A DNA stretch of 64,000 nt from assembly GCA_021234595.1 (NCBI GenBank), contig CM037851.1, forward strand, positions 186,366,486-186,430,485, given 5' to 3'. The translations under genes were made by a program, and so were the position numbers. The notes beneath the pieces were generated by a model, which was not told where the DNA came from, did no database searches, and saw nothing but the letters and a program-made list of their open reading frames with translations. Of the stretch, positions 11,816-23,922 are shown piece by piece; positions within the stretch are counted from its first letter, which is position 1; the number at the start of each line of letters is the position of its first letter. The stretch comes from Delia radicum (taxonomy: Eukaryota > Arthropoda > Insecta > Diptera > Anthomyiidae).

Positions 11816-12539
11816 TACACTCAAAAAAATAAGTTTGTAGAAAAGTTAATAAAACGTTTTGTATAGTATATATTATACTATTATACTATTTTTTAGATAA
11901 CAGCTAAAATTTTATTTATACTTATTCAGCATTTTACTGTTTTGATCGAATGTTTTACTAATATTTAACTAATTTATTTTGCTGAAAAAAATAGTACGGA
12001 TTGTCAAAGTAATTATAGATTAATTAACTTAAGGACAAAAAAAATCTGAATTCAATAAATATTAAATGCGTATTTGTAAACTAAATGATTATAGTGACTA
12101 TTAATAAAGTGTTGTAAAATAATTTACTAAGTTTCCTTTTTCTTATTACAAAAAAAAAAAGTTTGCGCGATTATAAACATTTTTATATTTTGTAGCGTAT
12201 CGTTAATAATTTTTAAAAGAATAACAAAAAGAAATTTAAGATTTTCAGCAAATAAATTAACTAAAGTATAATTTTTCTACAAATTTATGAGTTTTTTTCA
12301 GTCTACTAATATTCAACAATAATTTTATTAACTTTAAGCAAGAATTTTTTAATTTTGAATCAACTAAGTGTTAGCAAAACTTTTGATGAATCTACTAATT
12401 TTGTTGCTAAAAATCAGCACGATAATTTTGAGCAGAAGATTTTGCTGACATTAGCAATTTTTTTGCAAGCACCCTCCTGACTAAAATTTGCTGATTCGGC
12501 AACTTTTTTTCTGACTTTACTGCCTTTTTTCTGAGTGTA
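11816..12539. mobile_element. MITE with TACACTCA ends
   Basis: The left end TACACTCAAAAAAATAAG and the right end TTTTTTCTGAGTGTA are inverted repeats of about 15 bp with one mismatch. The interior is AT-rich and non-coding. The TACACTCA termini recur on other elements here (for example 27563-28141, and the CACTCAG-GAACTTCTGC family), which suggests one broad superfamily of non-autonomous elements. Confidence 0.5.
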
Positions 12540-12615
12540 TGTCAGTTTTGTTATTTGCAAAAAATGTTAAAAAGTTGTAGCCCTAATGTCCATATTAGTT
12601 ACTAGGTACATAGAT

Positions 12616-14288
12616 TAGGGTAATCTTTCGTTGTATGGGCGAAAAATAAAAACGAGATTTTGACTGTACCCCCCCCCCCCCCTTAAAATATTTGTTAGGG
12701 TGTCAAAATACGCCACGCAAAAAATTAGAGTTCTAGCATAACGGGAAGATATCCCGCATCGCCCTTGAAAATCGGGCCCCTTGGAAAAATGGGCATAATT
12801 TAAAAAAAAATTACAAATTTTTTTTCTTCAGAATTAAAAAAATATAAAATAATTTTTGTGTTGGGTTTAATCATAACTACTCAGACAAAAAATATTACTT
12901 TCCCAGAAAATCGTTAACTTACCCTAACTTTGTGTCAAAAACATTAATAAATATTTTGGGTGTACCTCAAAGTGACTTTTTTGCATTTTTGAAAATTTTA
13001 TTCAACAAAAATCAAAAATCTAATGTTTGCTGTCAAGTATTTCATTAAGCACATCTCAAGTATTAAATAAGCCAAGTATTACGGTTATCCGTTGGCAAAT
13101 TTTTTTTTAGGGCATTTTGATTCTCGGGGATTTCTAGGTTTTTTTTTATTTTATACATTTTTACTTTAAAACAAGGTTTTAATAATATTTCATCAATATT
13201 ATTGTATATGCTCTTTTATATGATTGTAATAACTTTATTTTAAAATACTATATTTTCTGTTGATAGTTAACCCACGTTAACCTGGGGTCAAATATGACCC
13301 ACGTAAGAAAAATGCAGCTTTGTGGCAAAATTTATAAATAAAATAAAGAAGGGAATAATTCAATTTATATTTATTCTAAAAAAAAAAACTTTTCCATAAT
13401 AATAATTTTGAGGGAAAAAATGTACACTATTAAATTAAAAATACGTTATTCAAAAATACTTCTGAATATGTACAAAAAATCAATTTAAATATGAATACAA
13501 ATATCTGAATTTATACTAAATAATTAATTTTAATTAATTTTAAAATGTAATTAAATTACAATTAGAAACATAAACAAAAATTTATTTTGTCATCTTTGTG
13601 ATTTTTGACTCTTTAGAATACGAGGGTCAATTGTGACCCCATGAAAACACAGGTTAATTATGAACACGAAAAATGATACTTTATAATAAAGTTATTACAA
13701 TTATATAAAATAGCATACACAATAACAATCATGAAATATTACAAAAATCTTGTTAAAAAAAAGTCTATACAAATTTAAAGAAACGTTGAAATCCGCTAGA
13801 ATCAAAATGCTCTCACAAACATTTTTGCCAACGGATATCCGTAATACTTGGCTTATTTAATACTTGAGATGTGTTTAATAAAATACTTGACAGCAAACAC
13901 CAGGTTTTTGATTTTTGTTGAATAAAATTTTCAAAAATACAAAAAAGTCACTTTGAGGTACCCCCTAAATATTTATTAATTTTTTTGACACAAAGTTAGG
14001 GTAAGTTAGCGATTTTCTGGGAAAGTAATATTTTTTATCTGAGTAGTTATGATTAAACCCAACACAAAACTTATTTTATATTTTTTTAATTTTGAAGAAA
14101 AAAAATTTGTAATTTTTTTTAAATAATGCCCATTTTTCCAAGGGGCCCGATTTTCAAGGGCGATGCGGGACATCTTCCCGTTATGCTAGAATTCTAATTT
14201 TTTGCATGGTGAATTTTTGTACCCAAACAAATATTTTAAGAGGGGTTCAGCCCCAAAAATCGCAAGTTGAAAAATAAGGACAACCCTA
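12616..14288. mobile_element. foldback-like element with ~0.68 kb inverted arms
   Basis: The left arm 12616-13310 and right arm 13618-14288 are inverted copies over almost their whole length. Matching blocks include AATCGGGCCCCTTGGAAAAA versus its complement at 14130-14155, the CCAAGTATTACGG block, and TTGGGTTTAATCATAACTA. A spacer of about 300 bp separates them. The outer ends are TAGGGTAATC and TAGGGTTGTCC. No ORF is present. This is a foldback (FB)-type element or two identical elements in inverted orientation. A run of 14 C at 12669-12682 lies in the left arm. Confidence 0.8.
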
Positions 14289-15628
14289 ATATAGATAGTT
14301 AAGAATTACTTAGATATAAAGTAACAATTTTTGGTACATTTTGCTCTATCTCGTTTAGTTTCCGAGATATAGACTAATTTATGTTTATGAAATAAAAATT
14401 ATGGGAAAATAACGTCGTATGAGAAAATAGCGTTATCTAAATAAAAGTGAGACTGATAGCGGAGACACAAATAAATACTGATTTAAAAAGAATTGCGGTT
14501 TAAATTAACTGGAAACATTTTTAAATTTGAGAATCACAAAAAATTAGTTCAAATACGGATGAAATTTGTTCTTGAGGAAAATGGAATAACTACTAATTTT
14601 AGATAAATAACTAATTCAAACGATAACAACTGAAAAAATAGGCTCAATTGAATTGGAACCCGTTTAACAGACTTTTGAACTAAACTTTTTATGACATGCC
14701 AATTGAGAAATAAAAATCATTGACATTATTTAAAACAATTGTTCTTTCAAAAAATTTCTATATCATTGACATCAAATAATGACAATTTTAAAAGTGTCAA
14801 TTAATTATTCCATTCAATTAACTAGTCTCAAGTTTGCTATATATCCCTTAAAGTCAAACAAAATTTAAACATGACATGTTAGATTTAAAATGATTGTGAG
14901 AAAGATTTTGTATGTTTTCTGGAAAATAATAATTCATAAGCATGTTTATACTGCAAAATAACAATTTGTTTATATCGATGGTCACAAGTTGAGGCCTTAC
15001 AACTACGGAATTCAAATCATGCATCATTTCCCGGAATACCGGAATTTGTTTTCAAAATTTCGAAAAACATTTTATAAAATTATTTTATATTAAATCATAT
15101 TTTCTGTATGGAAAATAACACGACCTGAAATTTTTCATAAAAATAATGGTAGTATGTAGAGTTCACATACGATTTCATAATTTCAAGTAGTATTTCTCCA
15201 AAAAAAAATTATATTGGAATCCACTCGGCATGGAAAAATCTATCTTTATATAATTTTTTTATTTTGTTTATCGCAGCTTTTTCTTAAAGCTCAGAGACAA
15301 ACGCTGAAAGTCTCCCCAATTTATAAATACGTGTACTTTACAGAAACCTGTTATGATTTCAGTAGCTTTTATTAAATTGATAATAAAATATAATACATTT
15401 CGCTTTTAAGTAAAGAAATGTTTGCAAATTTTGGTCTAAGAAAGCATTTTGAAGAACTAACTTTGAACAATTTTTCTGGACATTTGAAATGCACAATTTA
15501 GTTATTTCCTTACTAAAAATTGAATAAATGGCACCATATAATTATTAAAAAGCAAGAAAGTTCATAGTTTTATAATAAAAATACAGTGTTTAAATCATCT
15601 TGGTCTTGGTGCAAAACCGAATCAATTA
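14289..15628. other. AT-rich non-coding stretch
   Basis: Nothing supported here: no ORF with motifs, no clear inverted ends and no RNA-like fold recognised. Confidence 0.55.
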
Positions 15629-16440
15629 CACTGTGTGTAATTTTTTAAGTCATGGCAAAATAACCATATACGGACTAAAAAAAAAAGACCCGTGTCTCCC
15701 AATTTTTCCCAAAGTCATCTCCTTTTTTGTTTATGGGCCGCCAAAGATTTGGGGCCTCGGTATCATTTTCGCAAAAAAGTGATAATTTTCTCAAAATTCA
15801 AGGAAACAATCAACTACAAAAATTTACCTAAGATTTCAATAAACAAATTTCTAGAACATATAAACTTCCTAGAGATGATTCTTAACACTGTTTAGGTAGC
15901 GCGCAAAAGTGAAAAATTTTTTAATTTCATTTTTTTTTCCTTTTTTCTCCTGTTCAGGTGCATAGGTAGCAAACCCAATTCCCAGGAAGTTTATATGTTC
16001 TAGAAATTTGTTTATTGAGATCTTAGGTAAATTTTTGTAGTTGATTGTTTCCTTGAATTTTGAACGGTTTGCTACCTATGGACCTGAACACGGGAAAAAA
16101 GGTAAAAAAAATCGAATTTTTTTAAGTTTTTTGCGATTTTGATCTGGAAGGTGAAGTTTTTTTGATTTTATATGTTCGCAATTTTTGTTCTTTATGACAA
16201 GAGCAACAATACAATTGCCATAGAGAGTAAATCGAAATTCTGAACGGTTTGCAAGATATGAGCCTGAGAAAATGATCACTTTTTTGCGAAAATGATACCG
16301 AGGCCCCAAATCTTTGGCGGCCCATAAACAAAAAAGGAGATGACTTTGGGAAAAATTGGGAGACACGGGTCTTTTTTTTAGTCTTTTATCACGTAGTGGT
16401 GTCCGTATATGGTTATTTTTTTTTTCGTGTTGCACTGTGT
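15629..16440. mobile_element. nested palindromic element
   Basis: Two sets of inverted arms are nested. The outer pair is about 15660-15795 with 16270-16405, sharing CCCAAAGTCATCTCC and GGGCCGCCAAAGATTTGGGG as complements. The inner pair is about 15803-15872 with 15986-16055, sharing TTCTAGAACATATAAACTTC. The right side holds about 200 bp extra (16070-16270), including a second copy of GAACGGTTTGC. Outer CACTGTG words lie at 15629 and 16433. Open frames across it are by-products of the palindrome. Confidence 0.75.
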
Positions 16441-17315
16441 TACCTTCTGCTATATAATTTGAGATTGTTGGAGATATATGGGGGGCCAAAATGTTGGACT
16501 TCTATAATTATGAAGAGGACAAATTATCATATACCTTTATACATAATAAGATTCGTGATTCCAAAAATATTTGAATAATAAATACGTTTTGAGTTTTTAT
16601 TTTTAACACATTGGCTTACTTTTGTTCCACTGTGTATGTTAAGAAATCCAAACGACTTCTATATTGCAGGCAGTAGTCATCTGTTCTCAATGTGTAAATA
16701 AATTGTCAGTTACGAATTGTCAACCTATGACAATCGTTATCATAAAATGTTTCGAAAAACTGGTACTCAACATGTTTTAACTTTTATTAGTTATTTGACT
16801 TTACAAGTTTATCTATATTTTAACAAAATCAAAGTAACATCTTTTGAAATAGCTTACACTCAAAAAAGTATGAACTAATATTAAGTTTACACCTTAGTAA
16901 AATTTAGGTTATAAAATTTAGTTAGTTCATATTAATTTTTCATGAACTCAAAAATAATAAATCATTTTCTTTAATTTTCTTTTCTTGAATTAGTAAAAAG
17001 ATTTCTTTTTAGTAAAAAATCTTAGATTTTAAGAATTTATTATTAAGAAGTTAAGAAATTTAAAATTGTATGAAAAAACTTAAACAGAATACGCCCCTTA
17101 CTTTAATTTGGTTTCACAATTTTAACTTCTTAAAATTAAGTTTTCTTAAATATTTTCTTTCAGAAGATTAAAATATTTGAGCCTTTGGAATTCTTATTTG
17201 GTTTATAGTTTATATTATATAAATGTTTTAGTTTTCTCAAGTAAAACTTAAGTTATAAATTGCATATTCAAAACATTTGTATTAACGAAAATATTCTTAA
17301 AATAATTTTTCATAT
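16441..17315. other. AT-rich non-coding stretch
   Basis: A TTACACTCAAAAAAG word near 16855 looks like a MITE end, but no partner was found. There are no genes. Confidence 0.5.
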
Positions 17316-17475
17316 TAGGGAGGTTTTGAAAACATTCGACAGACCTTTCAGAAAAGGGTCTTTAAAATTTCATTGAACTTGGTATTTATATTCCCCTAGT
17401 TGATATGGAGTTTATGTGTTTTTTTTTCAAAATTCGTTGTAGTTCGCGTTTTGCCGCTGTTCAAAGTTGGGGGTT
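17316..17475. repeat. dispersed repeat, direct copy of 22920-23090
   Basis: Shares TTTCATTGAACTT, CCTAGTTGATAT-like and GTAGTTCGCG landmarks in the same order and orientation with 22920-23090. It is non-coding; the edges are approximate and the element type is unknown. Confidence 0.6.
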
Positions 17476-18269
17476 TTTAACAATTGTGTAGGAAATATTC
17501 AATGTTTGAATTAGAATAAAGCCCTTATGACACCTGCTTTTATAAAACATTTGCAGTAGATGCAATAGAATACGACTATATGTTTATGAAGAAAATAATA
17601 TGCAAAATTTTGATAAATTTTTTCGATAACAAATTCAACAATTGCCATTTATAAAGTCAATGTTTTAAAACTTTAAAACGACATTTCTATATTTATCGTC
17701 ATTTTTTTTTTATAAAATAAAATGATTTTTAATATTTTGTTTGTATTTAAAAATTTTATCACAAAATGTTGCTAGTTTGTGGTTCTTGCAATACAATTTC
17801 ATAGTGTCATGTTCCGAAAAATAATAAATATAATTGCGTTTTTTTTTTCATCGAAGCAAAATATGATTAATTTGATAATTTCAGTGCATTTACCTATAGT
17901 GATTTCTGAAAAATGTAAACAAATATACTAGTTTCTTTTTATGTACTCATTGCAACTTTTTCATTCTGTTTAAGTTACTTTACAAGATTTTGAAAAAAAC
18001 CGGTGCCATAAGGGCTTAACTTTTGAACGCGTCAACAAAAAATTAAAAACTTGGTGTCATTTGAGAGATTAAATGCCATTCTTTAAACAGCGCTGAGCAA
18101 ATTTTAATTTTCTACACGAAAAGGATAACGAAACTAAAAAATTACCTTAATTCGCGTATATCTCAAAGAGAACATAATAAAATATTTTTGCAATTTGTTT
18201 TGCACTTTACTCAAAGTATCACTTACAACATACACAAATTTCAAGTGGGGAATCAGAGGTATTCAAAAA
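17476..18269. other. non-coding stretch
   Basis: No supported gene, RNA or bounded repeat. Confidence 0.5.
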
Positions 18270-18582
18270 TGGAGGACTTACATTTCAGTAAATTCAACAA
18301 ACATGGCCATTTGTTTTTTACTGTTCAAATGAATCACAATTGTAGTAAAAGTTAACCAAATATGTAGTAAAAAACAAACAAACCTTTATTTGTTTCAAAA
18401 AATTAAATTGCTATAAAATCATAATACAGTAAATAATTTGATATGGTTTGTTTTTTTAAATGAACTACAATTGTAGTCAAAATTAAATTTCTTCTACAAA
18501 TGACCTTTTTTCACTTAAAAGATACTGTATTAGAAACTCAAACAACCACAAATATTTACTGCAGAAGTTCACTGAGTGTATG
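18270..18582 (-). mobile_element. CACTCAG-GAACTTCTGC MITE family, copy a
   Basis: Read on the minus strand it starts CACTCAGTGAACTTCTGCAG and continues through the family landmarks: GTCATTTGTAGAAGAAAT, ACTACAATTGTAGTTCATTT, ACAAATGGCC and GAATTTACTGAAATGTAAGTC. Other copies lie at 21130-21733 (a pair), 23519-23922 and 42398-42770, with a scrap at 55915-55970. It has no ORF and is probably non-autonomous. Confidence 0.65.
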
Positions 18583-18984
18583 TATATGAAAATTTGTATT
18601 GAATGTTCAACCTTAATATTTGTATTTTTTTTTTCAGCAACGTTCTATTACCATTTAATGGTATAAATTTTATAAATATAAAAATAAAATGACAATTTTC
18701 GTAAAAAGAAAATACGATTGTAAGTGAGTGAGCCTGTGTTGAATGTCTTCAAGAGAAACTTTTTATTTTGCACAACAATTTTATAAAATGTACAAATAAA
18801 ATTTGCATTTACATAATTTCATTTATATGTATTGTATGTGCTTTCTATATTCGTAACGGTTCAAAAGGTTTCTCTCATCTGTCGTCTGGTATATACAAAG
18901 ATACATTTATATACGTTTGATTAGTTTAGTCCCTTTTCTATGGTTGGAGTTGTATGAATCAACCAACAACTAAACATTTGTAGT

Positions 18985-19255
18985 CCGGTCAAATTAGTCA
19001 GAAAAATAGTGTTCAAATAACAAAATTACAGATCTTTGGTACACCATTACAAATAAAATACCAAAAGTCCCCATAAATCCCATGCCTGCGAAAAATGTAT
19101 TCAAGGTCAAAGGTCAAAATGTTCGTAAATTTTTATCAAAAAAGTCAGACAAAAATTGTAGATCATAAATTTATCTACAAAAATTGTCTCTATATTTTTT
19201 TCTAAGAATCACCATTTCTGAGATATTGCGATTCTAAACTTGGAAGGAATTATTT
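18985..19255. repeat. dispersed repeat, inverted relative to 22400-22655
   Basis: TAGTCCGGTCAAA, GGTACACCATTACAAATAAA and CCAAAAGTCC reappear as complements in 22400-22655. It is non-coding, and the copies are clearly diverged. Confidence 0.6.
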
Positions 19256-19339
19256 TCGATATCATATGCACGCATATGCCATGCATATATCGTACATTTA
19301 AATAAGAAAAATAATTATATGTCTCTTATACGTATAAAC

Positions 19340-19840
19340 CAGGTTTGTCTGATAAGGCGATTTCTCGCCAAACGCGGTGAATTTGAAATTCATTTGGCGA
19401 TTTAATTTTTGAAATGGCACCGGGAAATTTTTATGGCAATTTTCTTGGCAATTTTACACATAAGAAATACTTACTAAAAAACTGAAAATATATCAACTAA
19501 ACTGGACTTTTCGCAATTTTAAACTAGATTTATTGGAAGAAGCATGAAATGATCATCAAATGGTTTTAAAAAGTGGTGGAACAAAAAGCTTTTAGAAATT
19601 TTTAATGGCAAGTAAGTTTGCAAAACTAACAAAAAAAAATTATTTAACAAAATATTGCAAAAAATCTGAAAAGTCGTTCATTTTTGTTTTTTGATTATTA
19701 ACTCATCAAAACGCATTTTTTGAGTGTTTTCATATATCAAGAACACAAACAAATGATTTTACCGATTTTTGTCGACTTTTTTAATGCCAAAATATCCCAA
19801 AAAATATTGTTGGCGATTTTTGGCGATTTTAGTTACTCTG
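19340..19840. mobile_element. hAT-type MITE with 8-bp target duplication
   Basis: It is flanked on both sides by GTATAAAC (19332-19339 and 19841-19848), a perfect 8-bp duplication. The left terminus is CAGGTTTGTCT and the right terminus, read backwards, is CAGAGTAACT. CAG-starting termini and 8-bp target duplications are hallmarks of the hAT superfamily. The interior has repeated TTGGCGATTT words on both sides and no transposase, so it needs a transposase from elsewhere. The intact duplication suggests a fairly recent insertion. Confidence 0.8.
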
Positions 19841-20203
19841 GTATAAACCAAACAATTCTGAGAATATAAACTTAAACTCAGTCCCTTAATCAGTATACTC
19901 GTATGACCTGGAACAACATCTGTATACTCTATTGTTCGCATGACGACGCTCAAATTAATGTTCTTGTTGCGCGTGGCCTTTGCGAGTTTAGCTATATTTG
20001 TATATTCTATTCTCTTTGCTTGTAGTGTTGAACATTCATTTGCAGTGAATATATTAAAAAACAATTCACAATTTTGGTTTGTCTGCAATAAATTTTTGAC
20101 TTAAGGTGAATCTGTTAGTCGTGGGATGAAAGCTTAGATCGAATCAGCTGACTGTTTAAAATCAGACAACGCTAAAATTGATAATGCAAACACATATTAC
20201 ATT

Positions 20204-21130
20204 ATCGATGGTGGATATTTAATACACCGCGTTGTTTGGGATCGAGAAGAAACCTTCGGCGTTATTTTAGAAAAATACGTTCGGTATATACGCAGACACT
20301 ATGACCATAGAGTGGCGGTAGTATTTGGTGCTTATAAAGACCATAGAAAAAACATTAAAGCAGCAGAACAACATCGTCGGACTACAAAAACATCTTCATC
20401 TTTGATCAATTATTGACTGTTCCAGTAAACCAACAACAATTTTAATTTTTACTTAATAAATCTTGTTTCATTTCAGTGTTGAGTGACAAATTAATCTCTG
20501 ATAATATTGGAGTGAAACAAGTTGATAATGACGCTGAAGTCCTCATAATTGAAAAAGCTATAGAACAATTCCACGCAACAAACAACTGTTGTAGTTGGTG
20601 AAGATGTTGATTTATTAATACTGCTCACTGCACGAACTCCAATTGATAAAATTATTTACTTCTTTACTCGAAAGGATTAACAGCGAACAGAAATATATAT
20701 TTTTCAAAAAGTTTTTCTGCTTATCAAAAATTCTAAAACCATATTTAATTTTTACATGAGGTAACCTGCTGCGATAGTACATCAGAAATTTTCAGGGTAA
20801 AACAGCAGTATTTAAAACGCTTGAAAAGCAATATTTAATGGATTGTGCAAAACTATTCCAATAAATTGACTCTTCTCCTCAAACGATAATCAAAAAACGA
20901 ACTCGCTTTCGTGTTGCTGTTTATGGAGCTTCAAAAAAAATCGATTGTATAGATATTTAAGTTTTGTAAAAAAATACACCTAACCATATACAAGTACAAC
21001 TACTTTGTCTTTTTCCAACATCTGCTTCTACTCACCATCATCTGCTTCAGCTCGTCAAGTTTAACTACTTCCAACTTCAGGTATGGCTAGGCAAACAATT
21101 GAACCCAGAAGACTGAGGTTGGAAATTAAC
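20204..21130 (+). pseudogene. decayed gene of an uncharacterised protein family
   Basis: Coding blocks can be followed through frameshifts. First comes DGGYLIHRVVWDREETFGV, then an RRHYDHRVAVVFGAYKDHRK-like block to a stop at about 20406. An intron-like stretch ends in TTTCAG at about 20476. Then come SDKLISDNIGVKQVDNDAE, VVVGEDVDLLILL (shifted), GKTAVFKTLEKQYL, RFRVAVYGASKK and WLGKQLNPED followed by a stop and GWK. The order resembles large uncharacterised arthropod proteins with an acidic, nuclease-like core (GEDVDLLILL), but I cannot name the family. Stops and shifts make it non-functional. A MITE joins at its 3' end. Confidence 0.55.
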
Positions 21131-21733
21131 AGATGCAATTGTAGTTCATTTGAAAAACAAACCACATCAAATTACTAAAGTATGATTTTTTTTTTTTTTT
21201 AAATAAAACATAAGAATGTTTGTTTATTTTGATTTATTTTTATTACAATTGTGGTTCATATTTTGAACAGTAAAAAACCAAAATAATATCATATACATAT
21301 ATATGTTATATATGATATATATGTATGTGTTAGTTGAATTTACTGAAATGAAAGTCGTCCTTTTTTCAAGTGAAAATTCATTTGTTTTCACAACATTTGC
21401 TTGCATTTCAGTAAATTCAAACTAACATTGTCATTTGTTTTTTACTGCTCAAAAAATTATCCACTATTGTAGTAAAAATTAACCACATATCCAGGAAAAA
21501 GTTAACAATCATGTATTTGCATTATTTTTTAAATAAAAAAAACTACAGTATAAAATGAATGTAAAATCATAATGCAGTAATTAGACGTGGCTTGTTTTTT
21601 TTTTTTTTTTAATGAACTATAATTATAGTCAAAACTGAAATTTGTTCTACAAATTACTGTTTTTTCAATTAAAAATAGATATATTGTACTGTTATACAAC
21701 AACAAATATTTAGGGCAGAAGTTCGCTGAGTGT
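21130..21733. mobile_element. two MITE copies in inverted orientation
   Basis: A plus-oriented, 5'-truncated copy (about 21130-21405) meets a minus-oriented copy (21405-21733). The shared blocks ATTTACTGAAATGAAAGTCGTCC and ACAATTGTGGTTCAT have their complements in the second half. The right terminus is GCAGAAGTTCGCTGAGTG, the family end. The result is a large imperfect palindrome. It belongs to the same family as 18270-18582. Confidence 0.6.
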
Positions 21734-22399
21734 AAATGTTTTTTTTTGCAATTGCAAAAAAGCTTGTAATTTGTTCAAGAAGGAGACAAAGGAGAAGACA
21801 TTACTGTTGAAGTCGAATTTAAATAGTGTGAATCAGATTAAGAAATAAATATTCAATATAAAAATCAATAATCAAATATCAATAATCAAATATCACCAAT
21901 CAATATCAATAATCAATATGCAATAAATAGAATATTATCCCATGACACTCTATCATAACCGGTCGTGGAGTATGCCCGGACTACCGGGGAAACCACGTTG
22001 AATATATTTAAGTATTTTTCCGAGATATTTGTTCGTAAATTTACATGTTTTCTTTCAACCAGTATGCACATAATTATGCTCAAATGAAAGGCAGTTATGA
22101 CTATTTTGCTAATACAAAAACAGAAAAAAAATTAACATACTTTTAAAAAAATTTATAGAATGGAATGGATTTTTTAAATATTAGTGCTTAGCAAGCCAAA
22201 ATTAATTAAAAATTATGTGTCGCAAGTCATATTTTTATTTAAGCAGTTTAAGCACAATTTCCAAAAATCGAAAAATTTGTACTTGGAGCGCCAAGGGTTG
22301 TCGCTACCCGATTTTTCTCAAATTCGCACCATCTACAATAATCACAACAATAATTGATAAAAATCGAGGGTTGAAAAAAATGCCGCTCTAGTGTGCATA
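21734..22399. other. non-coding stretch
   Basis: Short tandem ATCAATAATCAAATATC words occur around 21850-21920; otherwise nothing is supported. Confidence 0.5.
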
Positions 22400-22655
22400 G
22401 TATAAAGAGTACAACTCAGATACTGTGACTCTTATACAAAAAACTATTATAACGAGAATTTCTGTAGATAATTTTGTGATCTACATTTTTGGTCTAACCT
22501 TTTTTTTACCGTTTACGAGAAAAACCCAAAAAACTGAAAACTATTTTGGCAGGCATGGAATTGATGAGGACTTTTGGTATTTTATTTGTTATGGTGTACC
22601 CAAATTCAGCTCTGTCAGAATTTTTGTGTCAATTTTGACCGGACTATTAATCCTA
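22400..22655. repeat. dispersed repeat, inverted copy of 18985-19255
   Basis: Contains the complements of the 18985-19255 landmarks, including TTTTGACCGGACTA and TATTTGTTATGGTGTACC. The open frame crossing it is not supported as a gene. Confidence 0.6.
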
Positions 22656-22919
22656 CTCTACAAAAGCATAATAGAAAGGTACTTAGAATAACAAACGAAA
22701 CAGCAATAAAATGGAAAAAAAAAGTTGTACAAAAAACAGAGCTTTTATATTCATTTACACTGAATTTAAATTAAATTTGTTTCATTTACATACCAGGCAT
22801 ACAGCTTTGATTATAAAATGAGCACATTGCAGTTAAATGCTTTTGATTCAAAGAACCACTTTGTAGAAAAGTTTAATTTACTTTAGAAATACATTTTGTT
22901 TGAACACAATTTTCACACA

Positions 22920-23090
22920 AGTGGGAAGGTTTAAAAAACTTTCGACACACCTTTCAAATAATGGTCTTTTAAATTTCATTGAACTTTGTACGTATATTTT
23001 CCTAGTTAATATTTAGTTTACGTGTTTTTATTTTTTTCAAAATGCATTATAGTTCGCGCTTAGTCGCTTCTCATAGTAGGAGGTTTACCA
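22920..23090. repeat. dispersed repeat, direct copy of 17316-17475
   Basis: Same order of landmarks as the 17316-17475 copy: CGACACACCTTTCA, TTTCATTGAACTTTG, TATAGTTCGCGC. Confidence 0.6.
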
Positions 23091-23099
23091 TATAAGTGG

Positions 23100-23500
23100 T
23101 TATATAAGTGCATATGTATTTGGTAATGGCAAGTACTTACAATTGTCATTACAAATCTCATAACTTTTATATGGGGATGTCACGCTAAATAATGACATAT
23201 AATTACTAAACACCTTACAAAAAATATAAAAATATGTGGTCACATATATTCTTACCAGTAAGAACAAAAATAATTGGTCTAAAAATAAATTTAAAAAAAA
23301 AAAACTTTAATAAAAAAAAAAATATTTTTTTATTGAAATTTTTTTAATAAAATGTGCCCACTGTATTCGAATCGGGCCTTCAGGTTGTCAGTCAACCGCT
23401 CACCATCTGAGCTATCTCGGCATGTTATACTTGATGGATAAGAACATAAATGACTTGCTTGCACAAAATGTCGTTACTTTCCCGCTTAAAAAAAAATAAA
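23100..23500 (-). repeat. repeat carrying a tRNA-like module
   Basis: The repeat is rich in GTAATG/CATTAC words and ends near CACAAAATGTCGTTACTTTCCCGCTT, a phrase also found at 35700-35720. On the minus strand it holds a box A-like TAGCTCAGATGG (23403-23414) and a box B-like CCGATTCGAATAC (23363-23375). The tRNA-like part is embedded inside the element rather than standing at one end. Relatives are at 35456-35934 and 47949-48705. Confidence 0.55.
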
Positions 23501-23518
23501 AATAAATATTTATATGTG

Positions 23519-23922
23519 TACACTCAGGGAGCTTCTGCTTTAAAAATATGTACTTGTTTGGGTCGTAATGCAGTTTCTTTATTTTTAATGTAAATTTCAG
23601 TCATTTGTAGAACAAATAAAATTTTTTACTAACCTTGTAGTTCATTTAAAAAAACACACCACATCAAATGACTGTTTTATGATTTTACATTCATTTTGTA
23701 CAATTTTTTTTTTTTTGTTATTTAAAAAAAATAAAAAAAATAAATGTTTGTTTATGTGGTTCATTTTTACTACAATTGTTAGTCATTTTTTTAACATTTA
23801 AAAACAAATGACAATGTTAGTTGAATTTACTGAAATGTAAGTCGTCAATTCTTTAAGTGAAATTTAATTAGTTTTTAATTACATTTGCAGTGGTCTTTAA
23901 CTACAAAGTATTCTAAGTGTAT
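23519..23922 (+). mobile_element. CACTCAG-GAACTTCTGC MITE family, copy c
   Basis: The left end is ACACTCAGGGAGCTTCTGC. The interior landmarks TTTGTAGAACAAAT, ACCACATCAAATGAC, ACTACAATTGTTAGTCAT and GAATTTACTGAAATGTAAGTC match the 18270-18582 copy in the opposite orientation. The right end ATTCTAAGTGTA is eroded. Non-coding. Confidence 0.65.

Noticed and set aside
12669..12682. Run of 14 C
   Set aside because: Probably simple slippage in one arm of the foldback element; the other arm reads GTACCCAAAC at the matching place. No function inferred.
16076..16489. 137-codon minus-strand open frame
   Set aside because: It lies wholly within a palindromic element and repeats its own mirror sequence at 15690-15780; no protein motif.
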